64,000 bases of DNA from Paraburkholderia sp. SOS3 (GTDB lineage Bacteria; Pseudomonadota; Gammaproteobacteria; Burkholderiales; Burkholderiaceae). The stretch is taken from contig NZ_CP018811.1 in assembly GCF_001922345.1 (NCBI RefSeq), positions 1,612,001 through 1,676,000 of the forward strand. Direction: 5' to 3'. The notes under the pieces were generated by a model. That model was not told where the DNA came from. It worked only from the letters and a program-made list of their open reading frames with translations, and did no database searches. Shown here in pieces: positions 34,355 through 44,649 of the stretch (position 1 is its first letter; every line of letters begins with the position of its first letter). The position numbers were made by a program, and so were the translations under genes.

Positions 34355-35866
34355 ATGGACTTTAGCATAAAAGCCTGTGATTGGAGCAAAGGCTCGACCC
34401 AAGGGTTCCTGACGGGGAAATCAGATTGCATCGTGATCGGCGTGTTCGAGTCGCAAACCTTGTCCGGTGCGGCGCTCGAAATCGACACGGCCACCAAGGG
34501 GCTGTTGACCCGCATCATCAAGGCCGGCGATATGGACGGCAAGACCGGCAGCACGCTGTTCCTGCATGAAGTGTCCGGCATCGGCGCATCGCGCGTGCTG
34601 CTCGTCGGCCTCGGCAAACAGGATGCGTTCACGCAAAAGGCGTACGGCGACGCGGTGCGCGCCGCGTGGCGCGCGATTCTCGGCACGAAGATCGTGCAGA
34701 TCACCTTCACGCTCGCCCAGGCGCCGATCAAAGAGCGCACGTCGGACTGGGCCGTGCGCGCGGCAATCCTCGCGTTGCGTGAGCTGACCTACCGCTTCAC
34801 GCAGATGAAGAGCAAGCCCGATACCACCGCGCGCGCGTTGAAGCGCGTTGTCTTCTCCGTCGATCCGGCCGACGAGAAGCTCGCGAAGCTCTCCGCAAAG
34901 CAGGGCGCGGCGCTCGCGAACGGCATGGACCTCACGCGCGATCTCGGCAATCTGCCGGGCAACGTCTGCACGCCGACCTATCTCGCGAACACCGCGAAGA
35001 AGCTTGCGAAGGACTGGAAACTGAAAGTCGACGTGCTCGGCCAGAAGCAGATGGAAGCGCTGAAGATGGGCTCGCTGCTGTCGGTCGCGAAAGGTTCGGC
35101 CGAGCCGCCGCAGTTCATCGTGCTGCAGTACCAGGGCGGTGCGGCAAAGGCGGCCCCCGTCGTGCTCGTAGGCAAGGGCATCACGTTCGATACGGGCGGC
35201 ATTTCGCTGAAGCCCGGCGACGCGATGGACGAAATGAAGTACGACATGTGCGGCGCGGGCTCGGTGCTCGGCACGCTGCGCGCGGTCGCCGAGATGGGCC
35301 TGAAGCTCAACGTGGTCGGCATCATCCCGACCTGCGAGAACATGCCGTCGGGCACGGCGACGAAGCCGGGCGACGTCGTCACGAGCATGTCGGGCACGAC
35401 CATCGAGATCCTGAATACGGACGCCGAAGGGCGCCTGATTCTCGCCGACGCGCTGACCTACGCGGAGCGCTTCAAGCCGGCCGCAGTGATCGATATCGCG
35501 ACGCTGACGGGCGCGTGCATCATCGCGCTCGGCCATCACAACACGGGCCTCTTCGCGAAGGACGACGCGCTCGCCGGCGAACTGCTCGACGCGGCGAAGG
35601 AAGCGGCGGATCCCGCCTGGCGCATGCCGCTCGACGACGAGTACCAGGACTTGCTGAAGTCGAACTTCGCCGATGTCGCGAATATCGGCGGACGTCCGGC
35701 CGGCAGCGTGACGGCGGCGTGTTTCCTCGCGCGCTTCACCGAAGCGTATCCGTGGGCGCACCTCGATATCGCCGGCACCGCGTGGAAGAGCGGCGCGGCG
35801 AAGGGTGCGACGGGCCGTCCGGTGCCGCTGCTGTCGCAGTTCCTCATCGATCGCGCCGCGCAATAA
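34355..35866 (+). CDS. pepA: Leucyl aminopeptidase (M17)
   Basis: A 503-residue cytosolic M17 metallopeptidase that removes N-terminal residues from peptides and, in some bacteria, also binds DNA. The two-metal site motifs are present: [16 protein letters not shown] with the catalytic lysine and aspartate, and the family signature NTDAEGRL. The N-terminal ~160 residues form the macrodomain-like part. The ATG at 34355 ([10 protein letters not shown]) is the family start; an in-frame extension to 34223 is not protein-like. holC follows after 10 bases. Confidence 0.96.
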   Translation: MDFSIKACDWSKGSTQGFLTGKSDCIVIGVFESQTLSGAALEIDTATKGLLTRIIKAGDMDGKTGSTLFLHEVSGIGASRVLLVGLGKQDAFTQKAYGDAVRAAWRAILGTKIVQITFTLAQAPIKERTSDWAVRAAILALRELTYRFTQMKSKPDTTARALKRVVFSVDPADEKLAKLSAKQGAALANGMDLTRDLGNLPGNVCTPTYLANTAKKLAKDWKLKVDVLGQKQMEALKMGSLLSVAKGSAEPPQFIVLQYQGGAAKAAPVVLVGKGITFDTGGISLKPGDAMDEMKYDMCGAGSVLGTLRAVAEMGLKLNVVGIIPTCENMPSGTATKPGDVVTSMSGTTIEILNTDAEGRLILADALTYAERFKPAAVIDIATLTGACIIALGHHNTGLFAKDDALAGELLDAAKEAADPAWRMPLDDEYQDLLKSNFADVANIGGRPAGSVTAACFLARFTEAYPWAHLDIAGTAWKSGAAKGATGRPVPLLSQFLIDRAAQ

Positions 35867-35876
35867 CGCCCCAGGC

Positions 35877-36293
35877 ATGACGCGCATCGATTTTCATTCG
35901 AACGTCGGCGACTCGCTGCTGTACGCGTGCCGCCTCGTGCGCAAGGCGTATCAGGCCGGCCAGCCGCTCGTCGTGCTGGCCGAGCCGCCGCGTTTGCGCG
36001 CGTTCGACGAGCAGTTGTGGACCTTCTCGCCGCTCGATTTCGTGCCGCACTGCATGGCCGGTGCCGCGCTCGCCGCCGATACGCCGGTCGTGCTGGCCGC
36101 GAATCTCGACGACGCGCCGCATCACCAGATCCTGCTCAATCTCGGCGCCGCAGTCCCCGCGCAGTTCGCGCGCTTCGAGCGCCTGCTCGAAGTGGTCGGC
36201 AACGCGCCCGACGAACTCGCGGCAGGGCGCGAGCGCTACCGGTTCTATCGCGATCGCGGCTATGCGCTGAACAACTACAAGCAGGGCGGCTAA
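35877..36293 (+). CDS. holC: DNA polymerase III subunit chi
   Basis: A 138-residue HolC protein, which links the clamp loader to single-stranded-DNA-binding protein. MTRIDFHSNVGDSLLYACRL at the N-terminus, DEQLWTFSPLDFVPH in the middle and the C-terminal RYRFYRDRGYALNNYKQGG are typical. The start at 35877 lies 10 bases after the pepA stop, the conserved pepA-holC pair. Confidence 0.93.
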   Translation: MTRIDFHSNVGDSLLYACRLVRKAYQAGQPLVVLAEPPRLRAFDEQLWTFSPLDFVPHCMAGAALAADTPVVLAANLDDAPHHQILLNLGAAVPAQFARFERLLEVVGNAPDELAAGRERYRFYRDRGYALNNYKQGG

Positions 36294-36457
36294 CCGCGGC
36301 GCGTCGGCGGTCACCGGGTCCGCAAGTTGCAGCCGCGGCGTGACGGGCGGAACTTGCCCGCCTATCCCGAGTCCTGAATAACAGGCCAGTCGTCATCTTC
36401 GTCCCGCCGGGCCTCGGTTCGGCTCATCGGTTCGTCCGACTTATTGACGGAGCACCT

Positions 36458-36976
36458 ATGTCCCATTCGAACGAGTCTTCTTCTCCCGACGCCATTCCCG
36501 TCCTCAGCGAGGTGATCGTGCAGGGCGACCCCGCGCAGGGGCGCGATGTGCCCGAACTCGTCGACATCTTGCCCGACGAGCCCGGGTTTGCCCAGCCGCC
36601 GGCCGCGGAGCGCGACACGGCGTCGCCGTATGCCGCGGCCGAGCCCGCTGCCGCTGCGTCTCAGGCGCAAGCCGCATCCTCACCCGCACCCTCGTCCGCA
36701 CCGGCTGCGGCCATGGCGCCCGCGCCCGCCGCGCTGGCGACGCCGGACTACGACGCGAACCTGCTTGCCGAACGGCTACGCGGCCGCTTCGCCAGTTTCC
36801 TGACCGGCGAAGGGCGTACGCTGATCGAAGCGCGTTGCCGCGACGCGATCCAGGAGCACAACACATGGCTCGTGGGCCAGGTCACGCGCGAAGTGGCGAT
36901 GCTGCTGGAAACGGAAGTCTCGGTCTGGATTCGCGAGGCGATCCGCGAAGAGTTGAAGCAGCGCGGCGACGTGTAA
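36458..36976 (+). CDS. DUF2486 family protein
   Basis: A 172-residue protein of a Burkholderia-lineage family. The N-terminus carries a PVLSEVIVQGD segment and DVPELVDILPDEP. A long alanine/proline-rich linker covers about residues 55-95, and a conserved charged helical C-terminus follows (LLAERLRGRFASFLTGEGRT and VAMLLETEVSVWIREAIREE). No signal or membrane segment. Function unknown; it follows pepA-holC on the same strand. Confidence 0.75.
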   Translation: MSHSNESSSPDAIPVLSEVIVQGDPAQGRDVPELVDILPDEPGFAQPPAAERDTASPYAAAEPAAAASQAQAASSPAPSSAPAAAMAPAPAALATPDYDANLLAERLRGRFASFLTGEGRTLIEARCRDAIQEHNTWLVGQVTREVAMLLETEVSVWIREAIREELKQRGDV

Positions 36977-37042
36977 GCCCGAGGCTGAACCTGAAGAACC
37001 CGCACGCGCGCATCCATACCGCGTGCCAGGCGCCCGCGCGAA

Positions 37043-37381
37043 TCACTTGAGCGTCAGAATCCAGCTCGCAAGCTGCGCCGCCTGGTCGGGTGTGACTTGG
37101 GTATTGGCCGGCATCGGCACAGCGCCCCAGACGCCCGCGCTGCCTTCGAGAATCTTGCGCGTCAGGTATTGATTCGCATCGCCGCGCGTCGAATAGCGCT
37201 CGGCGATGTCGTTGAGCGAAGGCCCGAGAACGCGGCGCTTGACCGCATGGCAGCTCATGCAGTTTTCCTTTTGCGCGAGCATGAGGCCCGTCGACGCCTC
37301 CGCGCGGGCCGCGGCGGGTCCGATCAGAACGAAAGCCAGTGCGCCTGCCAACCCCATTGCCGCATACGACTTCGATTTCAT
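37043..37381 (-). CDS. Periplasmic c-type cytochrome (c551/c552-like)
   Basis: A 112-residue monohaem cytochrome c. A Sec signal peptide covers about residues 1-27 (ending AARAE). The haem-binding CMSCH is at 41-45, the axial methionine is likely Met90 (AVPMPAN), and the C-terminal helix is AAQLASWILTLK. It carries electrons in the periplasm, probably to an oxidase or peroxidase. Single gene between DUF2486 and ilvD. Confidence 0.92.
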   Translation of the reverse strand: MKSKSYAAMGLAGALAFVLIGPAAARAEASTGLMLAQKENCMSCHAVKRRVLGPSLNDIAERYSTRGDANQYLTRKILEGSAGVWGAVPMPANTQVTPDQAAQLASWILTLK

Positions 37382-37459
37382 GCTGGTCTCCGCCGGTCAC
37401 GTTGCGCGGCGTGTTGCGCGCGCACATTTGCGTATCGTTTTGCTCGTACCGGGTGGTGG

Positions 37460-37509
37460 CCCGATTATAAAAGCAAAGGGGCACCCGGAACCTCTCCGGA
37501 GTGCCCCTT
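37460..37509 (-). terminator. Probable ilvD terminator
   Basis: Read on the minus strand, a stem of AAGGGGCAC and GTGCCCCTT (37501-37509 with 37476-37484), extended by TCCGG/CCGGG, is followed by a T-rich tail (TGCTTTTATAAT). It lies about 75 bases after the ilvD stop. Confidence 0.7.
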
Positions 37510-37585
37510 AGTCTTCAGGCGGGGTGTGCGTGCTGCGTGCGTGGCCTCGGGTCGAGCCCACGCCCGGAACGCGCGTGGCTCGCGT

Positions 37586-39259
37586 TTAGCCCGTGACGGC
37601 GCCCTTGTTGGCCGGCTGGGCGAGCGCCGCGTACTTCGCGAGCACGCCGCGCGTGTAGCGCGGCTTCGGCTGCTTCCATGCGGCGCGGCGGCGTTGCAGT
37701 TCCGCGTCGTCGATGTTCAGCTGCAGCAGCAGCTTGTGCGCGTCGATCGTGATCGAATCGCCTTCCTGTACGAGCGCGATCGTGCCGCCGACGAACGCTT
37801 CCGGCGCGACGTGGCCAACCACCATGCCCCACGTGCCGCCGGAAAAGCGGCCGTCGGTGATGAGCCCGACCGATTCGCCGAGACCCTTGCCGATAATCGC
37901 GGAAGTGGGCGCGAGCATTTCAGGCATGCCCGGGCCGCCTTGCGGGCCGAGATAGCGCAGCACGACCACGTCGCCGGCCTTGATCCTGTCGGCGAGAATC
38001 GCGTCCATCGCGCTTTGCTCGTCGTCGAACACGCGCGCCGGACCCGTGATAACCGGGTTCTTGAGCCCCGTGATCTTCGCGACCGCACCGTTTTCCGCGA
38101 GGTTGCCCTTCAGGATCGCAAGGTGGCCTTGCTTGTAGAGCGCCTTGTCGATCGGGAAAATCACGTCCTGGTCGGCACGCGGCTTCGACGGCACGTCCTT
38201 CAGTTCTTCAGCGAGCGTGCGGCCGGTAATCGTGATGCAGTCGCCGTGCAGCAGGCCCGCGTCGAGCAGGATCTTCAGCACTTGCGGGATGCCGCCGGCC
38301 TGATGCAGATCGGTGGCGACATACTTGCCCGACGGCTTCAGGTCGCAGATAACAGGCACGCGCTGGCGGATGCGTTCGAAGTCTTCGATCGTCCATTCCA
38401 CTTCGGCCGCGTGTGCGATCGCGAGATAGTGCAGCACCGCGTTCGTCGAGCCGCCGGTCGCCATGATCAGCGAGACCGCGTTCTCGATCGACTGCTTCGT
38501 GATGATGTCGCGCGGCTTGATGTCCTTCTTCACGGCTTCGACGAGCACACGCGCCGATTCGGCGGCCGAGTCGACCTTTTCCTGGTCCGGGTTGGCCATC
38601 GTCGACGAGTACATCAGCGACATGCCGAGCGCCTCGAACGACGAGCTCATCGTGTTCGCCGTGTACATGCCGCCGCACGAGCCCGTGGTCGGACAGGAGT
38701 TTTTCTCGATGCCTTCGAAATCTTCCTCGGACATGCGGCCCGCGGTGAATTCGCCGACGGCTTCGAACGACGAAACGATCGTCAGCGCCTGGCCCTTCCA
38801 GTTGCCCGGCTTGATCGTGCCGCCGTACACGTAGATGCCCGGCACGTTCGCGCGCGCGAGGCCGATCATGCCGCCCGGCATGTTCTTGTCGCAACCGCCG
38901 ACCACCACGACGCCGTCCATCCACTGACCCTGCACGCAGGTCTCGATACAGTCCGCGATTACTTCGCGCGAGACGAGCGAGTACTTCATGCCCTCGGTGC
39001 CCATCGACATGCCGTCGGAAATCGTCGGCGTGCCGAAAATCTGCGGGTTCGCGTCGGCGCCCTTGACCGCGGCGACGGCCGCGTCGGCGAGACGCTGCAG
39101 GCCGGCGTTGCACGGCGTGATCGTCGAGTGGCCATTGGCGACGCCGATCATCGGCTTGTCGAAGTCATCCTTCTTGTAGCCGATGGCGTAATACATCGAA
39201 CGGTTCGGCGAGCGGGCGACGCCTTGCGTGATGTTCTTCGAACGACGGTTGTACGACAT
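37586..39259 (-). CDS. ilvD: Dihydroxy-acid dehydratase
   Basis: A 557-residue dehydratase of valine, leucine and isoleucine synthesis. The iron-sulfur cysteines are Cys50 (TPCNAG), Cys123 ([10 protein letters not shown]) and Cys195 ([15 protein letters not shown]), the three-cysteine pattern of the family. The ATG at 39259 ([13 protein letters not shown]) is the family start and follows GGAGCT; an in-frame extension to 39358 is not conserved in look. It is divergent from a LysR regulator across 179 bases. Confidence 0.96.
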   Translation of the reverse strand: MSYNRRSKNITQGVARSPNRSMYYAIGYKKDDFDKPMIGVANGHSTITPCNAGLQRLADAAVAAVKGADANPQIFGTPTISDGMSMGTEGMKYSLVSREVIADCIETCVQGQWMDGVVVVGGCDKNMPGGMIGLARANVPGIYVYGGTIKPGNWKGQALTIVSSFEAVGEFTAGRMSEEDFEGIEKNSCPTTGSCGGMYTANTMSSSFEALGMSLMYSSTMANPDQEKVDSAAESARVLVEAVKKDIKPRDIITKQSIENAVSLIMATGGSTNAVLHYLAIAHAAEVEWTIEDFERIRQRVPVICDLKPSGKYVATDLHQAGGIPQVLKILLDAGLLHGDCITITGRTLAEELKDVPSKPRADQDVIFPIDKALYKQGHLAILKGNLAENGAVAKITGLKNPVITGPARVFDDEQSAMDAILADRIKAGDVVVLRYLGPQGGPGMPEMLAPTSAIIGKGLGESVGLITDGRFSGGTWGMVVGHVAPEAFVGGTIALVQEGDSITIDAHKLLLQLNIDDAELQRRRAAWKQPKPRYTRGVLAKYAALAQPANKGAVTG

Positions 39260-39383
39260 GGGGAGCTCCATCCGGTTTGTTGTGTGCGGCGCGCCGGCAG
39301 GTGCGCTTGCACCGGTGAATCGGGCGTCAATGCAGTGTAGGCCGGGCGCGTCGCGCAAGAATGCAGTTTCCCCGAAAGAATGT

Positions 39384-39401
39384 CCAATATATTATTGATG
39401 G
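39384..39401. promoter_or_regulatory. Candidate LysR-type box between ilvD and LysR gene
   Basis: In an AT-rich island of the 179-base divergent gap, CCAAT (39384-39388) and ATTG (39394-39397) form a partial inverted repeat close to the LysR start. A typical place for an autoregulatory LysR site; weak by sequence alone. Confidence 0.3.
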
Positions 39402-39438
39402 CTCATTAGGTCGTAAAATGTATTAATTGAGGCTGCCC

Positions 39439-40476
39439 ATGTCCGTCCCGGCCATTCCCGATCTGCGCCAGCTCCGTTACTTTGTCGCGGTCGCCGAGGA
39501 GAAACACTTCGGCCGCGCGGCGGCGCGCTTGTCGATGACCCAGCCGCCGCTGTCGCAGGCCATCCGCGCGCTCGAAGAAACGCTCGGCGTCGAACTGTTC
39601 GCGCGCACGAAGCGCTCGGTCGAACTGACGCCGGTCGGCGCCGATCTGCTGCCCGAGGTGCGGCGGCTGCTCGCGAGCGCCGAAGCGTTGCGGCCGCTCG
39701 CGCAAAGTCTCGCGCGCGGCGAGTCGGGCGGACTGTCGCTGTCGTTTGTCTCGACGGCCGATTACGGTTTGCTGCCGCCGTTGCTGCGCGACTTCGGCGT
39801 GCGTCATCCGCGCGTGCGGCTGCAACTGGCCGAGGCGACGAGCGACGTGCAGTTCGAGGAACTCGTCGCCGGTCATATCGATGCGGGCCTCGTGATCGGC
39901 CCGCTGCCGCCGCGCTACGCGACGCAGCTATCGTGGCTTTCGATCGCGCGCGAGCCGCTCGTGATCGCGATGTCCGCGCAACAGGCGGCGCGTATCGAAG
40001 CGGGCAGCGGCGGCGTGGCGTATGAAGCAGGCGAGCAGGCCGCCGACCTCGCTGCGGCCGTTCCCGAATGGCGCGACACGCCGATCAGCCTGCGCGATGC
40101 CGCCGATGCGCCGCTCGTGATCTTTCCGCGCCGTTTGGCGCCGAGCTTTTATGACATCATTATGGATTGCTACGGCGTCGCCGGACTCACGCCGCGTATC
40201 GGCCAGGAGGCGATCCAGATGCAGACCATCGTCAGCCTCGTGTCGGCGGGCATGGGCGTCGCACTGGTGCCGCAATCGTTGCGTAATCTGCGGCGCACCG
40301 GTATGGTCTACCGGCCGTTGACCGAAGCCGTGCCTGCCATCGAAACGGGGCTCGTCTGGCGCACGCAGGCGGTCAGCCCGGTGCTCGCCGGTTTCATCGA
40401 AATCGCGCGTGCGCATGCCCGGCATCTCCGAAACTTCGGCGCGCCATCCGAATCTGTCAGAACCGAACTCCGATAA
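39439..40476 (+). CDS. LysR-family transcriptional regulator
   Basis: A 345-residue LysR protein. The N-terminal helix-turn-helix ([20 protein letters not shown], then [20 protein letters not shown]) is followed by a type 2 periplasmic-binding-like sensor ([20 protein letters not shown]). The ATG at 39439 is chosen over an in-frame TTG at 39427. Divergent from ilvD, so ilvD is the likely target. The C-terminal reading overlaps nothing, and lgt starts 8 bases later. Confidence 0.9.
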   Translation: MSVPAIPDLRQLRYFVAVAEEKHFGRAAARLSMTQPPLSQAIRALEETLGVELFARTKRSVELTPVGADLLPEVRRLLASAEALRPLAQSLARGESGGLSLSFVSTADYGLLPPLLRDFGVRHPRVRLQLAEATSDVQFEELVAGHIDAGLVIGPLPPRYATQLSWLSIAREPLVIAMSAQQAARIEAGSGGVAYEAGEQAADLAAAVPEWRDTPISLRDAADAPLVIFPRRLAPSFYDIIMDCYGVAGLTPRIGQEAIQMQTIVSLVSAGMGVALVPQSLRNLRRTGMVYRPLTEAVPAIETGLVWRTQAVSPVLAGFIEIARAHARHLRNFGAPSESVRTELR

Positions 40477-40483
40477 TCACACG

Positions 40484-41389
40484 ATGCTCATTCACCCGAA
40501 TTTCGATCCCGTCGCCATTCATCTGGGTCCGCTCGCCGTGCGCTGGTACGGCCTCATGTATCTCGTCGCGTTTATCGCGGCGATCGTGATCGGCCGTTTG
40601 CGGCTGCGTCTGCCGCATGTCGCCGCACAAGGCTGGACCGCAAAAGACATCGACGACATGCTGTTCTACGGCGTGCTCGGCACGATTCTCGGCGGCCGGC
40701 TCGGCTATGTGCTGTTCTACAAGGCGAGCTTCTACTTCGCGCATCCGCTCGACATCTTCAAGGTGTGGGAAGGCGGGATGTCGTTTCACGGCGGCTTTCT
40801 CGGCGTCGTGATCGCGATGACGATCTTCGGCTGGCAACGCAACCGCACCTGGCTGCAGGTGACGGACTTCGTCGCGCCGCTCGTGCCGACCGGTCTCGCG
40901 GCCGGGCGCCTTGGCAACTTCATCAACGGCGAGCTGTGGGGGCGCGTGACCGAGCCGTCCGCGCCGTGGGCGATGCTGTTCCCGGGCGCCGCGCCCGACG
41001 ACGCCGCGTGGCTTGCCGCGCATCCGGCGCAAGCCGCGCAGTGGCATCTGAACGAGGTGTTCGCGCAATATCATCTGCTGCCGCGCCATCCGTCCGAACT
41101 CTATGAAATCGCGCTCGAAGGCGTCGCGCTGTTTTTCGTGCTGATTCTGTTCTCGCGCAAGCCGCGGCCCGTCGGTGCGATATCGGCCGTGTTCCTGATC
41201 GGCTATGGGCTCGCGCGCTTTACCGTCGAATTCGCGCGTGAACCGGACGACTTCCTCGGCTTGCTCGCGCTCGGCCTGTCGATGGGGCAGTGGCTGTCGC
41301 TGCCGATGATCGTCGCCGGCGTCGCGTTGCTTGTATGGTCGTATCGGCGCGCGGGCCGGCACGCGCAGCAAACGGTCAACGCGGGTTGA
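40484..41389 (+). CDS. lgt: Prolipoprotein diacylglyceryl transferase
   Basis: A 301-residue inner-membrane enzyme that moves diacylglycerol from phosphatidylglycerol to the lipobox cysteine of prolipoproteins. The family signature [14 protein letters not shown] is at 141-154 and the conserved histidine is in MSFHGG (His102). About seven helices. The ATG at 40484 ([17 protein letters not shown]) is the usual start. It is 7 bases from the LysR stop. Confidence 0.96.
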   Translation: MLIHPNFDPVAIHLGPLAVRWYGLMYLVAFIAAIVIGRLRLRLPHVAAQGWTAKDIDDMLFYGVLGTILGGRLGYVLFYKASFYFAHPLDIFKVWEGGMSFHGGFLGVVIAMTIFGWQRNRTWLQVTDFVAPLVPTGLAAGRLGNFINGELWGRVTEPSAPWAMLFPGAAPDDAAWLAAHPAQAAQWHLNEVFAQYHLLPRHPSELYEIALEGVALFFVLILFSRKPRPVGAISAVFLIGYGLARFTVEFAREPDDFLGLLALGLSMGQWLSLPMIVAGVALLVWSYRRAGRHAQQTVNAG

Positions 41390-41479
41390 GCTTGATGAGC
41401 GGCTTACCCGCGCGGCTTACTCGCGCGTTACTGCGCGGCTTACCGCGCGAGGTTGCTGCAAAACGCGAGTGAAATGAAG

Positions 41480-41510
41480 AACGCCACGGCATGCCGTGGC
41501 GTTTCAGTTT
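41480..41510 (+). terminator. Intrinsic terminator after lgt
   Basis: A perfect palindrome, ACGCCACGGCA and TGCCGTGGCGT at 41481-41502, is followed by TTCAGTTTTCT. It lies about 90 bases after the lgt stop and could also serve the convergent SIMPL-domain gene. Confidence 0.8.
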
Positions 41511-41583
41511 TCTACAAGACGCGGCGCGACGCATGCGTTCAAGCATCACGCGAGCGTCGAAACATGTGACGACAGCACGTCGA

Positions 41584-42318
41584 TCACTTCATCTGGACCG
41601 ACCCCGATACATTGACCGTCACCGTCGACGTGCCGCCTTCGAGCGGCACCGGCGGGGCCATCTTCGCATCGGCGGACATCGCGCGCGCGCTCATCATCAT
41701 CACGGGCCGCGGCGCAATCGAGCCGCCATGTCCGACGTTGACCTCGCGAATCGTATAGCCGCTATAGCCGAACGCTTGCGCCGACGACGCGGCCTGCTTG
41801 CGGAACGACTCGATCGCCTCGCCGGTCAGCTTCTGCTCGGCCGCGCGCTGTGCTTCCGGCGACAACGAGAACTGGACGTTGCCGACCTGCATGGCCGGCG
41901 CCATCTGACCGGCGAGCTTCGACGCGGCGGCGAAGTCGTGCGATTCGAGCACGACCTCCGTGCGTCCGCGCCATGCGGAAATGCGGCCGTCGCGATCGGT
42001 CGAAGGGAAGATCGAGAACGAACCGGTGCGCGCGGTCACGCCCGATACGCCCTTCGCCTTCTGCAACGCGGCATCCGCGCGCTGGTTCAGTGTGGTGGTC
42101 AACGTCGACGGGTCGCTTGCTTCCTGCTCGTAGAACAGCGTGATGTCGACGACGTCCTGCGGCACTTCGGAACTCGCCTGCGCATTGAGCGACAGCACGC
42201 CCGACGGTTGATAAGGCACGACGGTTTGCGCGTGCGCCGCGCCGGCTTGAAGCGCGATGACGAGAGGGACCGCACAGCGTCCGGCAACGGCCCATGCGAG
42301 CCTGGTTTTTGTGGTCAT
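41584..42318 (-). CDS. SIMPL domain (DUF541) periplasmic protein
   Basis: A 244-residue protein with a Sec signal peptide of about 31 residues (ending AGAAHAQ) and a SIMPL/DUF541 domain (VLSLNAQASSEVPQDVVDIT; NQRADAALQKAKG). The last part includes the YSGYTIREVNVG strand. The family (YggE-like) is linked to oxidative stress in some bacteria; the molecular role is unknown. Single gene, convergent with lgt. Confidence 0.88.
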   Translation of the reverse strand: MTTKTRLAWAVAGRCAVPLVIALQAGAAHAQTVVPYQPSGVLSLNAQASSEVPQDVVDITLFYEQEASDPSTLTTTLNQRADAALQKAKGVSGVTARTGSFSIFPSTDRDGRISAWRGRTEVVLESHDFAAASKLAGQMAPAMQVGNVQFSLSPEAQRAAEQKLTGEAIESFRKQAASSAQAFGYSGYTIREVNVGHGGSIAPRPVMMMSARAMSADAKMAPPVPLEGGTSTVTVNVSGSVQMK

Positions 42319-42469
42319 GGGTTCGACTCCTTGGTTAGGCGAGGGCGCAAGCGCGCATGCGGCGATGCATGCGGATGCGGCAATGCGATTGCATGCATGC
42401 GCATGCGAGCTTGCAAGTCCCTTGCGATCCCGTTAGGCGGTAACCTCGCCGATCTGGTTCCCGAACGCG

Positions 42470-42940
42470 TCACGCGGCTGGCTTCGCGAGCCGCCGGGTA
42501 ATGAACTTCCACTGCGCGTCCGTGACCGGCGTGATGGACAATCGGTTGCCTTTGGCGAGCACGCGCATATCGGCGAGTTCTTCGTGCTCGCGCAACGCGG
42601 CTAGCGGAATCAGCTCGATCTTCTTTTTGAACACGACATCGACGAGCATCCAGCGCGGCGTTTCCCGCGACGACTTCGCGTCGTAGTACGGGCTCTTCGG
42701 ATCGAACTGCGTGGGGTCGGGATAGGCCGTCGACGAGACTTCCGCAAGCCCCGCGATACCGGGCTCGGGACAGCTCGAGTGATAGAACAGCACGCCGTCG
42801 CCGATCTGCATGATGTCGCGCATGAAGTTGCGTGCCTGATAGTTGCGCACGCCGGTCCATGGCAGCGTGTGCTTCTTTGCGTTGGCGAGATCGTCGATGC
42901 TTGCTTCGTCCGGTTCGGACTTCATGAGCCAGTAGCGCAT
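42470..42940 (-). CDS. EVE domain-containing protein
   Basis: A 156-residue EVE (PUA-like fold) protein, beginning MRYWLMKSEPDEASIDDL and containing GVRNYQARNFMRDIMQIGD and VLFYHSSCPEPGIAGLAEV. EVE domains bind modified bases in nucleic acid, and several are tied to DNA-modification sensing. The start at 42940 gives the family N-terminus. It lies downstream of the 6S RNA gene and zapA on the same strand, the usual order in this lineage. Confidence 0.92.
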   Translation of the reverse strand: MRYWLMKSEPDEASIDDLANAKKHTLPWTGVRNYQARNFMRDIMQIGDGVLFYHSSCPEPGIAGLAEVSSTAYPDPTQFDPKSPYYDAKSSRETPRWMLVDVVFKKKIELIPLAALREHEELADMRVLAKGNRLSITPVTDAQWKFITRRLAKPAA

Positions 42941-43024
42941 GTGTCGTATCAGTCCAATGAGTTGGCCCATGAGCGATTCGATAACCGCGCACCCATACCG
43001 GGGCACCGATAACGAGGCACCAAT

Positions 43025-43057
43025 GAAAAACGGCACCGGACGATTGTCCGATGCCGT
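43025..43057 (-). terminator. Terminator of the 6S RNA gene
   Basis: On the minus strand, CGGCAT-CGGAC and GTCCG-GTGCCG form a stem (43031-43056) followed at once by TTTTTC. It closes the 6S RNA transcript. Confidence 0.8.
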
Positions 43058-43225
43058 TCGAAATAGGTCCCCGCCTTAGCCGCTAGGCCGGCATCCTGAA
43101 CCGGAGGTTCAGAATTGGTCGCAGTTAGCAGCACTTCGGGTACATCAGACAGAGTGACGCGCACGCCCGTGCTACAAATTTCCGCAACCGTGCACATGGC
43201 ATTGGTTCAAGGAATATATGACCTT
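43058..43225 (-). ncRNA. ssrS: 6S RNA
   Basis: A non-coding stretch directly downstream of zapA on the same strand, the usual location of ssrS. Read on the minus strand it has the 3'-half features of 6S RNA: an AACTGCGACC central-bubble-like stretch, then CTGAACC-TCC-GGTTCAGG, the counterpart of the E. coli CTTGAACC...GGTTCAAG hairpin, then a G/C-rich closing stem. 6S RNA binds the sigma-70 holoenzyme and represses transcription in stationary phase. The exact ends are estimates; the 5' end may be around 43222. Confidence 0.82.
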
Positions 43226-43330
43226 GGCGAACCAGGCAGGGAAGCTTAAAACCGGTGAAGCTTAAAGATGCTTGGAGAACACTGCAATGACCATCGCAAC
43301 AAGCGCCTTGGTGAACACTGCGGTGAAACC

Positions 43331-43645
43331 TCAATGAGCGCTGTACTGCTCGATCACTGTGTCGAGCTGCTCATTCATCTGCGCCATTGTACGCCGGATT
43401 TCCTCGGCGGGAAAAGATTCTCCGTGACGAACACTCGTTTGCAACTGAAGCAGTTCCGATGCCAGCGAAAGCGCCGCCATCACGGCGATGCGGTCCTGAC
43501 CGCGCACGTTGCTGCTCGCGCGAATTTTCGACATTTCGGCGTCGACGCGTGCGACCGCTTCGAGCAGTTCGGCCTCGGTTTCCGGCGAACAGGCAAGACG
43601 ATACACCTGGCCGAGAATCGACACTTCGATCTGCTTCGTGGTCAT
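43331..43645 (-). CDS. zapA: Cell division protein ZapA
   Basis: A 104-residue ZapA, which bundles FtsZ at mid-cell. MTTKQIEVSILGQVYRLACS is the conserved N-terminal domain, and a coiled-coil C-terminus follows (LELLQLQTSV and TMAQMNEQLDTVIEQYS). Its start overlaps the stop of the coiled-coil gene upstream (ATGA), and 6S RNA follows. Confidence 0.93.
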   Translation of the reverse strand: MTTKQIEVSILGQVYRLACSPETEAELLEAVARVDAEMSKIRASSNVRGQDRIAVMAALSLASELLQLQTSVRHGESFPAEEIRRTMAQMNEQLDTVIEQYSAH

Positions 43646-44004
43646 GCGTTTTCTCCGTGGCGGGTCACGTCGCTGTGCGCGTTTTCGTGCTCATCGTGTT
43701 GCTCGGGGTTGAGCAGGTCGAGCTGATTATCGGGCTCGGCATGTGCACGCGCACGCGGCAGTTTTTCGAGGATGGCGTTAAGACGCACCTGTGCGTCGTC
43801 GATCTTGGCCGACAGCGTATCGCGTTCGGCTTGCAACGCGTTGCGCTCTTCGCGAAGCTGTTCGAGTTCGGCGCGTGTCGCATCGCATTCGGCGCGAGCG
43901 TTGGCGAGCTGCGCTTCGAGTGAGACGCGTGCTTCCTGATGCCGCTGGCTGATCTGGATCAGGCGGCCGATGTTCTTTGACAGGGTTTCGAGTTCGGTGA
44001 GCAT
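43642..44004 (-). CDS. ZapB-like coiled-coil protein (TIGR02449-type)
   Basis: A 120-residue protein. Residues about 1-85 are a continuous coiled coil with heptads (MLTELETLSKNIGRLIQISQ and LREERNALQAERDTLSAKID). The tail is acidic and histidine-rich. Small coiled coils of this type are encoded just before zapA in many beta- and gammaproteobacteria and are thought to be cell-division partners. The start at 44004 (MLTELE) is chosen; the in-frame upstream extension to 44271 crosses a non-coding leader. Its stop overlaps the zapA start. Confidence 0.85.
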   Translation of the reverse strand: MLTELETLSKNIGRLIQISQRHQEARVSLEAQLANARAECDATRAELEQLREERNALQAERDTLSAKIDDAQVRLNAILEKLPRARAHAEPDNQLDLLNPEQHDEHENAHSDVTRHGENA

Positions 44005-44649
44005 GGGGCTGCGTCCTCTAGAGACCCCGCATTTTAGCGCGGAATGCACGACGATCGGGCATTTGTCTCGTTTCGAGACGTAACAGCAGCGCTTTCTGCG
44101 GTTTTTGCTCGCATTGCGTGTCGTCGAAGCGGACCGCGCGATGCGTAAAACACTGAACGTATACGCGTTTTCTGCATGAAGCAACGTTCTATGGGACTGA
44201 GGAATGGGCCGTTGCGGCAGCGTCGACCGAGTCGGGCCGCGCGGAGAACAGCGTTCTGCCGGCGCACGCAAAGCGGGCGACCGTTAGCGAAACGATGCGC
44301 CAATCCCTTCGTCCTGCCGACCTATCGCATCCGCTTTGCACACCCGTGATGGTCACCGGCGACCGCCGATCCGCGACAATCGCGTACGCCCATCCATCGC
44401 CGCGATATTCCGGTTCGCGCCGCGCAAACCGTTACTATCTCGGCTACGGGCAGCGCCAGGGGCGAGCGGTGGAAGGCGGTTGCAAGCCGTTCCGGCGCAT
44501 CGCGGCACGGCGGCGCGCGGCATAATCCGACGCGCCGCATGGTCTGACGCGCAGCATGGTCCGACCGTGAGCGCAAATAAACGGAACCCGTTCGACAACG
44601 ATGATGAATTCGCCTACACGCATCACCCTCGCCAGCGCATCGGCCCACC
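44005..44649. other. Non-coding stretch upstream of btuC
   Basis: About 645 bases between the divergent coiled-coil gene and btuC. I looked for a cobalamin riboswitch (B12 box with GCCACTG-type core) and did not find one. Short open frames at 44295-44525 and 44336-44653 have arginine/proline-rich, non-protein-like composition. The zapBA promoter should lie at the left end. Confidence 0.45.

Noticed and set aside
37097..39340. A 747-codon plus-strand frame opposite ilvD
   Set aside because: ilvD is certain, with its three cluster cysteines; the opposite frame is a compositional artefact.
44005..44649. Cobalamin riboswitch before btuC
   Set aside because: No B12 box or matching paired elements could be found by eye.
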